32,684 nucleotides of DNA, from contig NZ_LYMM01000056.1 of assembly GCF_002896965.1 (NCBI RefSeq), positions 1 to 32,684 of the forward strand. The letters are read 5' to 3'. Of the stretch, positions 16,566 to 26,354 are shown piece after piece (positions within the stretch are counted from its first letter, which is position 1; each line of letters begins with the position of its first letter). Below the pieces are notes generated by a model, which worked only from the letters and a program-made list of their open reading frames with translations, did no database searches and was not told the DNA's origin. The position numbers and the translations under genes were made by a program. The DNA comes from Novosphingobium guangzhouense (lineage in GTDB: Bacteria; Pseudomonadota; Alphaproteobacteria; Sphingomonadales; Sphingomonadaceae).

Positions 16566-17810
16566 ATGAGACACCGCACGCATTTTTTCACAGGGGTCAC
16601 CGCATTGCTGATGGCCGTACCTTCCGTGCCGGCTGCGGCACAGCTTGGTGGAGGGCTTCCGGTGGACGTGCCGGGCACACTTGGCCGGGTGAGAGACACG
16701 CTGGGCGATATCGCGGGGCCTGTGATCGAGCCGGTGGGCCGGGTAGTCGATGATGTCCGCTCGCTCGCGCGTGACCGGGCCAGACGACTGACCCGCTTGG
16801 TAACGGATCACGCGGATCGGGTCGAATGGGATGACCGGCGCCAGCCTGCGGTACGCGGCGAAGTTCTCTTGCTGGATCCTGACGAGTCCGCGCTCGAAAC
16901 GGCGCAGCAGCGGGGTTACAGCCTGATCGAAAGGGGGGCGCTTGAAGGGCTGGATGTGCCGTTCGCGCGGCTTGGCGCGCCTTCCGATGTGGCTTTGAGC
17001 AAGGCGGTGCAGGATCTGCGTAAGGCGCTGCCGGGTCGTGAAATCAGCGCTGACCAGTTGCATTTTCCATCGGGCAAGTCGGAAGGACAGGCGGACGCAG
17101 CCGTTTCCACGGCCCTGCCGCGCGGGGGGACGGTTGGGGTGATCGACGGCGGCATTGCCGGTGCGACACGGCTTTCTGCGCAGCGCGGCTTTGCGGCAGG
17201 GGCACCCAGGGCGAGCAACCACGCCAGCGCGATCGGGTCTCTGCTGACCGGTGCGGGAACGGCGCGGATATACGGCGCCGACGTATATGGCACAGATCCC
17301 GCAGGCGGCAATGCGCTGGCAATCGCCAAGGCGTTGGGATGGATGCAGGCGCAGGGGGTGCCGGTGGTGTCAATCAGCCTTGTCGGGCCATCGAACCCGC
17401 TGCTGGCGCGCGCGGTGGCAGCAGCGCAGGGCAGGGGAATGATCGTGGTGGCTGCAGTGGGCAACGATGGTGCTGCTGCTCCACCGGCCTATCCCGCCTC
17501 CTACCCCGGCGTGATCGCGGTAACCGGAGTCGACGGTGCGGGGCGTGTGCTGATCGAAGCCGGACGCGCATCGCATCTCGATTATGCAGCGCCGGGTGCC
17601 GACATGTCGGCGCTGGTGCCGGGAAAGGGGCGCCAATCGCTGCGCGGAACGTCCTATGCCGCGCCGCTGGTCGCGTCGCGGATCGCGGCGCGGCGGGCGT
17701 TGTCGACAGGTGCGGCAGAGGCGCTGAAAGCCGCCGATCTGGAGGCTATCAAGGGGCCGCGCCGGACCGGGCGGGGCGTTCTTTGCAATATCTGCCGGTC
17801 GGGCCTCTGA
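16566..17810 (+). CDS. Secreted subtilisin-like serine protease (family S8)
   Basis: The protein is 414 residues. The ATG at 16566 begins a signal peptide ending AAA|QLGGG (cleavage about 25/26). An arginine-rich helical stretch (about 57-80) and an N-terminal domain precede the catalytic domain. The S8 triad is complete: Asp194 in GVIDGG, His219 in NHASAIGSLLTG and Ser363 in GTSYAAP, plus oxyanion Asn300 in AVGND. The His motif lacks the usual HGTH form. The catalytic domain is small, and the protein ends in GVLCNICRSGL, whose Cys407 and Cys410 are the only cysteines of the mature protein. It is divergent from the ECF sigma gene across the shared palindromic promoter. It may process the Gly/Ser-rich neighbour, act on the anti-sigma factor, or cleave other envelope proteins; none of these is shown. 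Confidence 0.88.
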   Translation: MRHRTHFFTGVTALLMAVPSVPAAAQLGGGLPVDVPGTLGRVRDTLGDIAGPVIEPVGRVVDDVRSLARDRARRLTRLVTDHADRVEWDDRRQPAVRGEVLLLDPDESALETAQQRGYSLIERGALEGLDVPFARLGAPSDVALSKAVQDLRKALPGREISADQLHFPSGKSEGQADAAVSTALPRGGTVGVIDGGIAGATRLSAQRGFAAGAPRASNHASAIGSLLTGAGTARIYGADVYGTDPAGGNALAIAKALGWMQAQGVPVVSISLVGPSNPLLARAVAAAQGRGMIVVAAVGNDGAAAPPAYPASYPGVIAVTGVDGAGRVLIEAGRASHLDYAAPGADMSALVPGKGRQSLRGTSYAAPLVASRIAARRALSTGAAEALKAADLEAIKGPRRTGRGVLCNICRSGL

Positions 17811-17840
17811 AAAGAATTTACGAAAAACTTCATCCCCGGC

Positions 17841-17868
17841 GGATGAAATCTGAACGGGCATCCGTTCC
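17841..17868 (+). promoter_or_regulatory. ECF-type promoter of the Gly/Ser-rich gene
   Basis: GGATGAA (17841-17847), 15 bases, then CGTTCC (17863-17868): the same layout as the palindromic sigma/protease promoter. Predicted transcription start is about 17875, leaving a ~46 nt leader with a strong AAGGAAGGAG ribosome site. The -35 also forms one arm of a short inverted repeat, TTCATCC-N5-GGATGAA (17829-17847); the left arm has no matching -10 on the minus strand. Confidence 0.6.
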
Positions 17869-17920
17869 TTCCATCAGACACCCCAAGCGGGGCGAACGAC
17901 AACAAGGAAGGAGCAACACC

Positions 17921-18691
17921 ATGAACAAGCTCTCAATCGGGACCGCAATTGCAACTCTTGCCCTTATCGCTGCACCGGGGATGGCCAATGCCCAGTTGCT
18001 GGGCGGCGGCGGCGGACTGGGCGGCGCGCTTGGCGGCGGCCTTGGCGGATCGCTGGGTGGCACGATCGGCGGTGTCGGCAGTTCGATCGACGGGACCATG
18101 GGCGGTGCGGGCGACATCAGCGCGTCGCGCGCAAGCCGCAGCGTTTCGTCACGTGCTTCGGGCAATGCCAGCGGGCGGGCCAAGAAGACGGTGAGCAAGC
18201 CTTCGGTTTCGGCGCCGGATACCTCTGCAGTGACAGGGGCGGTCGAGGGTTCGCGTTCGCAGGCAAGCGGTCTTGTAGACTCAGCCCGGTCGATGGCGGG
18301 TAGCGGCGCTGCAACGGGCTCCGGCTCGGCAACGGGATCTTTGACGGGTTCGGGCGCGAGCGGTTCGGCTTCCGGTGCGGGTGAGCTTGCCGGATCGGGC
18401 AGCTTGCCTGACGCATCGGGCCTGACATCGCACGTTGCCGGGGCCGCGACGACCACGGCGCAGGCTGCAGGTTCGGCTGCGACCGAAAAGGCGCAGGCGG
18501 TTGGCGGCAAGGCCCATGATGCAGCGGCAAGCGCTGCAGACAGCTCGGTTTCGGGTTCGGGCAACGGGTCTGCCAATGCACAGGCCGGCAAGCGCAGCGC
18601 GAACGTGACCGGATCGGGCAGCGGCTCGGCTTCGAAGAACGGCGCGAACGGATCGGTCAGCCTTGGCGCAAGCACTGCGCGCGACCAGTAA
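17921..18691 (+). CDS. Secreted Gly/Ser/Ala-rich low-complexity protein
   Basis: The protein is 256 residues with a clear signal peptide (MNKLSIGTAIATLALIAAPGMANA|Q). The ATG follows AAGGAAGGAG. The mature protein starts with a glycine-rich block (QLLGGGGGLGGALGGG...) and continues with Ser/Arg, then Ser/Gly/Ala repeats such as GSGSATGS and SGSASGAG. A short helix-prone segment rich in Ala/Lys/Glu (AATEKAQAVGGKAHDAAASA, about 187-206) resembles stress-related LEA-like helices. There are no cysteines and no recognisable enzyme domain. It is preceded by the same ECF promoter element as the sigma/protease pair, so it is probably a member of that regulon. Its mature N-terminus, QLLGGG, echoes QLGGG of the protease. 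It may be an extracellular or surface matrix component or a protease substrate; the function is unknown. Confidence 0.8.
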   Translation: MNKLSIGTAIATLALIAAPGMANAQLLGGGGGLGGALGGGLGGSLGGTIGGVGSSIDGTMGGAGDISASRASRSVSSRASGNASGRAKKTVSKPSVSAPDTSAVTGAVEGSRSQASGLVDSARSMAGSGAATGSGSATGSLTGSGASGSASGAGELAGSGSLPDASGLTSHVAGAATTTAQAAGSAATEKAQAVGGKAHDAAASAADSSVSGSGNGSANAQAGKRSANVTGSGSGSASKNGANGSVSLGASTARDQ

Positions 18692-18778
18692 GTTTTTCCG
18701 CAAGGTCAGCCTTCGTCAGAAAGGCGTCCTGACAACCGCCGCGTCGCTTCCATCCCCCCACCGATGACACGGCGGCCT

Positions 18779-18813
18779 GCGCCCTCGGGAGAGCCCACTC
18801 GCTCCCGAGGGCG
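18779..18813. terminator. Strong hairpin between convergent genes
   Basis: GCCCTCGGGAG (18781-18791) pairs perfectly with CTCCCGAGGGC (18801-18811), extended by one C-G pair and one wobble, followed by GTTCTC. It lies between the Gly/Ser-rich gene (plus) and the molybdopterin oxidoreductase (minus) and probably stops transcription from both sides. Confidence 0.7.
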
Positions 18814-18828
18814 TTCTCATGCCAGCGT

Positions 18829-21075
<2,247 letters not shown>

Positions 21076-21198
21076 GGCTCTCGTCTCGCAGCAGGTGGCG
21101 CGGATGGGTTAGCACCTTGCGCCGAAAAATCCGACATCACAGGTGTATGCTTTGTGCGCGTATCCGGTTGCATGCTGCGCGACGAAAAGGCAGCGGTC

Positions 21199-22638
21199 CT
21201 AGAGCCGGAAGGTCAGGTAGGCGGCAGCGTAGAACAAATCCCGGCCCGGCTTGAACTTCTCCGAAACATCGCCGTAGATCGTATAGAAACCCAGTGTCGT
21301 GAACGGGTTTAGTGCGTAGCGTCCTGCCGCCGTCGCACGCTTGCCGAAGAAGCGGGAGTCCGTCTCGTTACCCTGGCGCAACACTGCGCCGCCCAGCGAA
21401 TAGACGCCATCGTGGATCGAGGTGCGCCACAGTCCCGCGACAGAGAAGTCCAGCGTCAGCTTGCTGCTCGGTTGCAGTGACAGCTGCGGCTGGAAGATCG
21501 TCAGGTTATGCGGCCCAAGGTCACCGTTGTAGGTGAGCGGCTTTGGGAACAACGGCGCATATGTGCCGATCTTGCCATCGTTGGGATTGCGATCGCCTGA
21601 GCCGACATCGACCCGCAATGACAGCTTGGGTTTCCATCCACCCTGCCAGCCGTAGCCGACCGTTCCGGTGACGTAATAGGCATCGATATCGAGATCGCCG
21701 AAAGAGCCCCACTGCCGGATGCCTTCGACGTCGATGCTCCACGCGTCGGCCTTGCCGGCATAGCGCAGCGACAGGGTGCGGCGCTGGTCGCGCGCGGCGG
21801 CTTCGCTGTCGAACGCAAGGCTGGCGCGGTCGGAGGACACGAACAACACTTCCGCGCGGCCGGTGCGCGGGCCTTCGCCAAAAGTGCGTCCGGCGTGGAA
21901 GCCGGTCAGGTCGTAATCGTGGTTGGTCTTGTCATCGAAAGTGCCCAGCTTTTCGAGCACCGCATGGCCGGTCAGGAAGCCGCCGTCCCACTTGCCCATG
22001 CTGCCCATCACGCGCAGCAGGTCTAGCGAGCGGCGGGTATTAGCGCCTTCGCGCATGTCGAACACGGTCTGGTTGCCGATGCCGATCTCCTGGCGCCCAA
22101 GGCGCGCGGTGATTTTTGCGGGGCCGACCGGCACATGTGCTTCCACGAAGGCCTGATTGAAATCGAGGCGGCCTTCCTCGATCGGGGCAACGACGGAATC
22201 AAGGCCGGTGCTGGTCGCATGTTCCAGGTCCACGAAGGCGCGGAACAATCCTTCCACCTGAAGATCGCCCCAGACGCGGGTGCGCTGCTGGAAATTGCCG
22301 TCGTCATCCTGCGGGCCGCGTCCCCAGCGTTCGCCGATACGCAGTTCCGGGCGCAGGCGCAGTTCGCCGCCGAGGGTGGCGTAAGTTTCCCCGGCGATCG
22401 GGATGTACTTGAGGCGGGTCCACAAGTTGGCATCGCGCACCGCGCGGAAGCTGGAATAGTCCTCGTCATGGTTGATCGGCTTGAACGCGGGCTTGGGCGG
22501 TTTCGGGCGGTTCGGTGTTTCGGGCGCGGTGGCCTCTACCGTAGCGGGGGCTTCTTTCTGCGCTGCATCGGCAGGAAGCGCGGGAGTGGGCGCCTGTGCG
22601 GCGGCGGCGGTCAGGGCGTGCGCCATGATCTGGAACAT
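21199..22638 (-). CDS. Alginate-export-family outer-membrane porin, probably for aromatic acids
   Basis: The protein is 479 residues. The ATG at 22638 has GGGAG seven bases upstream and opens a short signal-like stretch (MFQIMAHALTAAAAQ). A Pro/Ala/Lys-rich linker follows, then a barrel with the features of alginate_exp proteins: YIPIAGETYATLGGELRLRPE, RTRVWGDLQVEGLFRAFVDLEHA, ARLGRQEIGIGNQTVFDMREGANTRRS, and a C-terminal YAAAYLTFRL strand ending in an aromatic/basic pattern. In degradation clusters such proteins commonly serve as uptake porins for aromatic acids, not as alginate exporters. It lies 41 bp after benE in the same direction, so it probably belongs to the benK-benE-porin operon and would admit benzoate to the periplasm. 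Confidence 0.85.
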   Translation of the reverse strand: MFQIMAHALTAAAAQAPTPALPADAAQKEAPATVEATAPETPNRPKPPKPAFKPINHDEDYSSFRAVRDANLWTRLKYIPIAGETYATLGGELRLRPELRIGERWGRGPQDDDGNFQQRTRVWGDLQVEGLFRAFVDLEHATSTGLDSVVAPIEEGRLDFNQAFVEAHVPVGPAKITARLGRQEIGIGNQTVFDMREGANTRRSLDLLRVMGSMGKWDGGFLTGHAVLEKLGTFDDKTNHDYDLTGFHAGRTFGEGPRTGRAEVLFVSSDRASLAFDSEAAARDQRRTLSLRYAGKADAWSIDVEGIRQWGSFGDLDIDAYYVTGTVGYGWQGGWKPKLSLRVDVGSGDRNPNDGKIGTYAPLFPKPLTYNGDLGPHNLTIFQPQLSLQPSSKLTLDFSVAGLWRTSIHDGVYSLGGAVLRQGNETDSRFFGKRATAAGRYALNPFTTLGFYTIYGDVSEKFKPGRDLFYAAAYLTFRL

Positions 22639-22679
22639 CGATATTCTCCCGTATTGTCGTTTGTCGTTGGATGCGGCGG

Positions 22680-23870
22680 TCAGGTCGCCGCAGCGCGCGC
22701 CGGTCTGGCAGCGAGGGTCTGGAGCAAGTGGACGGCCAGCCCGAACACGAGCCCCCAGAAGGCCGAGCCAAGGCCCGCCAGCGTCATGCCCGATGCACTG
22801 ACGGCGAACGTGACGAGCGCGCCGTCGCGGCCGCCTTCCGCGCGAAGGGCTGTGCTGAGCGAGCCGGAAACCACTGGGAACAGTGCAAGGCCCGCCAGCG
22901 CCGCGATCAGGGTCTTGGGCAGGGTCGCAAAGAGGGCAAGCACCGTTGCGGCGAAGGCCCCGAATATCAGGTAGGTCACACCGCCCGCGATCCCGGCGAT
23001 GTAGCGCTTTGCCGGATCGGGATGCGCATCGGGGCCAAGGCAGATCGCGGCGGTGAAGGCCGCAAGGTTTAGTCCGTGGCAGCCGAAAGGGGCAAGCAGG
23101 ATGGAGCCGAACGCGCTTGCCGATACGATCGGGCGCGCGGCGGGTTGGTCATATCCGGCGGCGCGCAGCACGGCGATGCCGGGCAGGAACTGGCCGGTCA
23201 GGGCAACGACCGAAAGGGGCAGGGCAATACTGGCCGTGGCGGCCCAGTCGAAATGCGGCGTGGTCCAGACCGGAAGGGTCAGGCGCGGCGTGCCGATCGC
23301 GCCGGTCAGCCCGCCCTCCAGCATGGTCACGGCCACACCCGTCAGCAGCACTGCCACCACGGCATAGCGCGGGGCTATCACGCGTCCGGCAAAGAAGGCT
23401 GCGATCATGGCGATGACCATGACCGGCGCAGATGGGACGGCGCCGATCATGTCGATCACGAAGCGAAACAGGATGCCCGCCAGCATCGCGGCAGTGATCG
23501 CGGCAGGCAGGCGCTTCATCAGCCGATCGAACGCGCCCGATGCGCCGACGACCAGCACGGCAATGTTGGCCACGATGTAGGCGCCCACAGCCGTCGCGAA
23601 GTCGGTCTGCGGCAGCATCGTCACCAGCAGGGCAGAGCCGGGTGCGGACCATGCGACCACGATCGGCACCCGCCAGCGCCAGCTCATCGCAATGCCCAGC
23701 ACGCCGCTGCCGATCGATATTGCCCAGATCCATGAGGCGACGACCCCCGGTTCCAGCCCTTGCGCCGCCTGGAACACGATCACCAGCGGTCCTGCGTAGG
23801 ATATGGTGGTGGCGATGATCCCGGCGATGATTGCCGGGATCCACGAAGTCTGCCGCGTGGTCATGGTCAT
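22680..23870 (-). CDS. benE: Benzoate/H+ symporter BenE
   Basis: The protein is 396 residues from the ATG at 23870, which follows the benK stop after only 4 bp. An in-frame start at 23906 would overlap benK. The protein is nearly all membrane helices with BenE family features: IAGIIATTISYAGPLVIVFQAA at the N-terminus, VVAWSAPGSALL, LTGQFLPGIAVLRAAGY, and FGCHGLNLAAFTAAICLGPDAHPD near residue 280, which is a well conserved BenE segment. It imports benzoate with protons across the inner membrane. It sits next to a second probable benzoate carrier (MFS) and a porin, and across the regulator from the ben/cat degradation genes. Confidence 0.92.
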   Translation of the reverse strand: MTMTTRQTSWIPAIIAGIIATTISYAGPLVIVFQAAQGLEPGVVASWIWAISIGSGVLGIAMSWRWRVPIVVAWSAPGSALLVTMLPQTDFATAVGAYIVANIAVLVVGASGAFDRLMKRLPAAITAAMLAGILFRFVIDMIGAVPSAPVMVIAMIAAFFAGRVIAPRYAVVAVLLTGVAVTMLEGGLTGAIGTPRLTLPVWTTPHFDWAATASIALPLSVVALTGQFLPGIAVLRAAGYDQPAARPIVSASAFGSILLAPFGCHGLNLAAFTAAICLGPDAHPDPAKRYIAGIAGGVTYLIFGAFAATVLALFATLPKTLIAALAGLALFPVVSGSLSTALRAEGGRDGALVTFAVSASGMTLAGLGSAFWGLVFGLAVHLLQTLAARPARAAAT

Positions 23871-23874
23871 CCGT

Positions 23875-25203
23875 TCACGCCGCCAGGGCGTAGGTTTCCC
23901 GGACACGCTGCTGGCGGCGGCTTACCATGTAGAGCGCGGTCGCCAGCACCGAGATGAGGCCGGGGATGGCAAAGGCGATGAAGTTGAGCGCCATCGGCAG
24001 TTGCGCGGCCAGCAGCACGCCGCCCAGCATCGGCCCGACGATGGCGCCGACGCGGCCCATCCCCGATGCCCAACCAAGGCCGGTAGAGCGCACCGGCAGG
24101 CTGTAGAACTCCGCGACGCTGGCGTAGAGCAGGATCTGGGTGCCGGTGGTGCCGGCTCCGGCGATGAAGATCAGCAGGTAAAGCACCGGCATGATGCTGT
24201 TCAGGCCCAGCAGGGCAATGCACAGCGCCCCCAGCGCGAAGTAGGCCATAACCACGCGCGGCAGTCCGAACTTGTCCGCAAGGCGCCCGCCCGAGATCGC
24301 TCCGAACATGCCGCCGAAGTTGAGCGCGAGCAGGAACGACAGGCTGGAGCCAAGGCTGTACCCGGCGCTGCGCATCAGCTGCGGCAGCCACGATCCCAGC
24401 GCATAGACCATCAGCAGGCAGCAGAAGAAGCACAGCCACATCGACAGCGTGCCCAGCGTGCGACCGCCGCGGAACAGTTCACCTACCGATGCGCGCTCGC
24501 CGGTGGCCTCGTGATAGACCAGTGCGCCGCCGCCGGCCGCTTCGGGCGAAAGGCGCTGCAGGATCGCGCGGGCCTTGTCGTGTTCACCCTTGCGGATCAG
24601 GAAGCCGACCGATTCCGGCAGTCCGCGCAACACCAGCGGCAACAGGATCAGCGGTACGGCGGCGGCCAGGAACATCGCCTGCCAGCCGAACGCCGGCAGC
24701 AGCCAGATGCCCAGCCCGGCAGCGACCATGCCGCCCACCGCATAGCCGCTGAACATCAGCGCGACGAGGGTGCTGCGCATTCGCTTTGGTGCATATTCGT
24801 TGGTCAGCGCAACCGCATTGGGCATCAGTCCGCCGCAGCCCAGGCCCGCAGCAAAGCGCAGCACACCGAACATCGTGGGCGTCGTCACGAAGCCGCACAG
24901 GAACGTCGCGGCGCTGAACAGGGTGAAGCACAAGGCGATGCAGGTCTTGCGGCCGATCCGGTCACCCAGCGGTCCGAACACAAGCGCGCCGGACATCATG
25001 CCGAACAGCGCCCAGCTTGCCAAAGAACCGGCCTGGGGCGCGGTAAGATGCCATTGCTCCATAAGTTGGGGAAGAACTACGCCATAAATGAAAACGTCGT
25101 ATCCATCGACTATAAGCAGGATGGCGCAGGCAATTATTATCTTGAGATGCAGATTTCCGAATCTGGCTTCGTCGACAAGTCGACTTACATCGATATTGTG
25201 CAT
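23875..25203 (-). CDS. benK: Aromatic acid/H+ symporter (AAHS-family MFS), BenK-like
   Basis: The protein is 442 residues with 12 predicted membrane helices. AAHS signatures are present: DGYDVFIYGVVLPQLM in helix 1, where the Asp is essential in PcaK/BenK studies, and GPLGDRIGRK in the loop between helices 2 and 3. The internal GGRLADKFG corresponds to the 8-9 loop. The start ATG at 25203 has GGGAGAGGA upstream. It imports an aromatic acid; benzoate is inferred from the neighbours, and muconate or protocatechuate carriers are close relatives. It is the first gene of a minus-strand operon with benE and the porin. A LysR box pair just upstream suggests control by the adjacent regulator. Confidence 0.88.
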   Translation of the reverse strand: MHNIDVSRLVDEARFGNLHLKIIIACAILLIVDGYDVFIYGVVLPQLMEQWHLTAPQAGSLASWALFGMMSGALVFGPLGDRIGRKTCIALCFTLFSAATFLCGFVTTPTMFGVLRFAAGLGCGGLMPNAVALTNEYAPKRMRSTLVALMFSGYAVGGMVAAGLGIWLLPAFGWQAMFLAAAVPLILLPLVLRGLPESVGFLIRKGEHDKARAILQRLSPEAAGGGALVYHEATGERASVGELFRGGRTLGTLSMWLCFFCCLLMVYALGSWLPQLMRSAGYSLGSSLSFLLALNFGGMFGAISGGRLADKFGLPRVVMAYFALGALCIALLGLNSIMPVLYLLIFIAGAGTTGTQILLYASVAEFYSLPVRSTGLGWASGMGRVGAIVGPMLGGVLLAAQLPMALNFIAFAIPGLISVLATALYMVSRRQQRVRETYALAA

Positions 25204-25272
25204 ATCGATTCCTCTCCCGTTTCACATTGCGTGATTTGTCGGGAAGGTGAATGACCTGTCGGGTTTCAACAA

Positions 25273-25309
25273 ATACCAATTAAGTCGTTTGCAAATACGC
25301 TGAGGGTAT
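25273..25309 (-). promoter_or_regulatory. LysR-type operator pair upstream of benK
   Basis: ATAC-GCTGAGG-GTAT at 25295-25309 is a perfect ATAC-N7-GTAT, the recognition sequence described for BenM/CatM-type regulators. A degenerate half-matching site, ATAC-N7-GTCG, starts 22 bp away at 25273, two helical turns, on the promoter-proximal side for benK. This is the usual recognition-plus-activation site layout. It lies between the regulator stop and the benK start. Confidence 0.65.
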
Positions 25310-25318
25310 GGGCAGAGG

Positions 25319-26242
25319 TCAAAGCTCCTCGTTCAGTGCGGCGGGCACGTCGTAACCCCATTGTGCGTACTGGTGCGCGATGACCGAGGCCATGAGCGCC
25401 AGTTCGGGCGAGCGGTCTCCCGGGCGGTGGCTCATGATGATGGGGGATGTCGCGGGTTCCACCAGATCGCGGAAAGCCACGTCATGGCTGCGCGCGCGGC
25501 GGACCGATTCCGGGACGATGGCGATCCCTTCCTGCGCGGCGACAAGGCCGATGGCGATCTGCAATTCGCGCGCTTCATGGATGATGCGCGGTTCGATCGA
25601 ATGGTCGCGGAACAGCGATATGACCTGGTCGGCGTAGCTGGGCCGCGGTGCGCGCGGATAGATGATCTGGGGTTCGTCGGAAAGTTCGCGCAGCGAGATC
25701 GGCCCTTCGCCATCTGCCAGCGGGTGGTCCATCGGAAAGGCGGCGACGAGCTTTTCGTTGCGCAGGATGATGCGCCGCACAGCCGGGTCTTCGAACCGGA
25801 TGCGACCAAAGCCGACGTCGATGCGCCCTTCCTTCAACGCGGCGATCTGATCGAGCGTGGTGGCCTCGACCATGACGAGTTCGACGTTTTCGGCCACCTT
25901 GCGGAATTCGCGGATCAGTTCGGGTAGGCGGGCGTAGATGGTGGAGGCGACGAAGCCGATCACCAGCCGTCGGCGCCGGCTGGTGGCGGCCGATTTCACC
26001 ATGGCTTCCACGTCCTCCATCCGCGCCAGCATCTGCAGCGCCTGCGCATGAAGCAGGCGGCCGATGGCGGTAAGCCGCAAAGGCCGGCTGCTGCGATCGA
26101 GCAGCGGCGCGCCCACGTGTGCTTCAAGCTGCTGGATCGCGCGGGACAATGGCGGCTGCGCGATGTGGAGCCGCTCTGCTGCGCGATTGAAGTTGCCTTC
26201 CTCTGCCACGGCCACAAAATAGCGCAAAAGGCGCAAATCCAT
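25319..26242 (-). CDS. LysR-type regulator of benzoate/catechol genes (BenM/CatR-like)
   Basis: The protein is 307 residues, standard for LysR regulators. The N-terminal winged helix-turn-helix reads MDLRLLRYFVAVAEEGNFNRAAERLHIAQPPLSRAIQQLE, very close to CatR/CatM/BenM. The effector domain follows (RRRLVIGFVASTIYARLPELIREF, VGFGRI, and YPRAPRPSYADQV). The family responds to cis,cis-muconate and sometimes benzoate. The ATG at 26242 is chosen; a GTG lies immediately before it. A TATAAT six bases upstream suggests a leaderless transcript. It is divergent from catB, and ATAC-N7-GTAT boxes occur at its own promoter and upstream of benK, so it probably controls both arms and itself. Confidence 0.9.
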   Translation of the reverse strand: MDLRLLRYFVAVAEEGNFNRAAERLHIAQPPLSRAIQQLEAHVGAPLLDRSSRPLRLTAIGRLLHAQALQMLARMEDVEAMVKSAATSRRRRLVIGFVASTIYARLPELIREFRKVAENVELVMVEATTLDQIAALKEGRIDVGFGRIRFEDPAVRRIILRNEKLVAAFPMDHPLADGEGPISLRELSDEPQIIYPRAPRPSYADQVISLFRDHSIEPRIIHEARELQIAIGLVAAQEGIAIVPESVRRARSHDVAFRDLVEPATSPIIMSHRPGDRSPELALMASVIAHQYAQWGYDVPAALNEEL

Positions 26243-26248
26243 CACGGC

Positions 26249-26277
26249 ATTATACCTTTCAAGTATCGACCTGTAAC
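26249..26277 (-). promoter_or_regulatory. Promoter of the LysR gene overlapping its operator
   Basis: On the minus strand GTTACA (26277-26272), 17 bases, TATAAT (26254-26249). The -10 ends 6 bases before the ATG, which places the expected start of transcription at or next to the start codon. The LysR box 26252-26266 covers the spacer and overlaps the -10, a layout that would give autorepression. Confidence 0.5.
26252..26266. promoter_or_regulatory. LysR box ATAC-N7-GTAT between regulator and catB
   Basis: ATAC-CTTTCAA-GTAT is a perfect match to the BenM/CatM recognition sequence. Its centre (26259) is about 65 bases upstream of the transcription start predicted for catB, the canonical LysR position, and it overlaps the regulator's own promoter. 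I see no clear second site toward catB. Confidence 0.7.
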
Positions 26278-26288
26278 CGCATTGATCT

Positions 26289-26317
26289 TTGCGACGGCTT
26301 TCGGGGAGTCCTAGATT
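26289..26317 (+). promoter_or_regulatory. Candidate promoter of the catB-benA operon
   Basis: TTGCGA (26289-26294), 17 bases, TAGATT (26312-26317), each matching the sigma-70 consensus at four of six positions. The predicted start is near 26324. This weak promoter plus an upstream LysR box fits an activated promoter. Confidence 0.45.
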
Positions 26318-26354
26318 TCTCCTCGAAAGTTAAGCATTCGGGAGAGTCGCTGCA

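Noticed and set aside
16479..17222. Extension of the sigma factor frame far upstream on the minus strand
   Set aside because: The extension would overlap the S8 protease, which has a complete catalytic triad and a signal peptide. The sigma fold starts just after the ATG at 16478.
17808..17835. Minus-strand GGATGAA at 17835-17829 as a third ECF promoter
   Set aside because: Fifteen bases downstream on that strand the sequence is TTTTCA, not CGTT, so only the -35 half is present.
21076..21198. Possible small gene or regulatory site between the oxidoreductase and the porin
   Set aside because: No ribosome site with a credible short frame and no clear inverted repeat. It probably holds only the promoter of the oxidoreductase.
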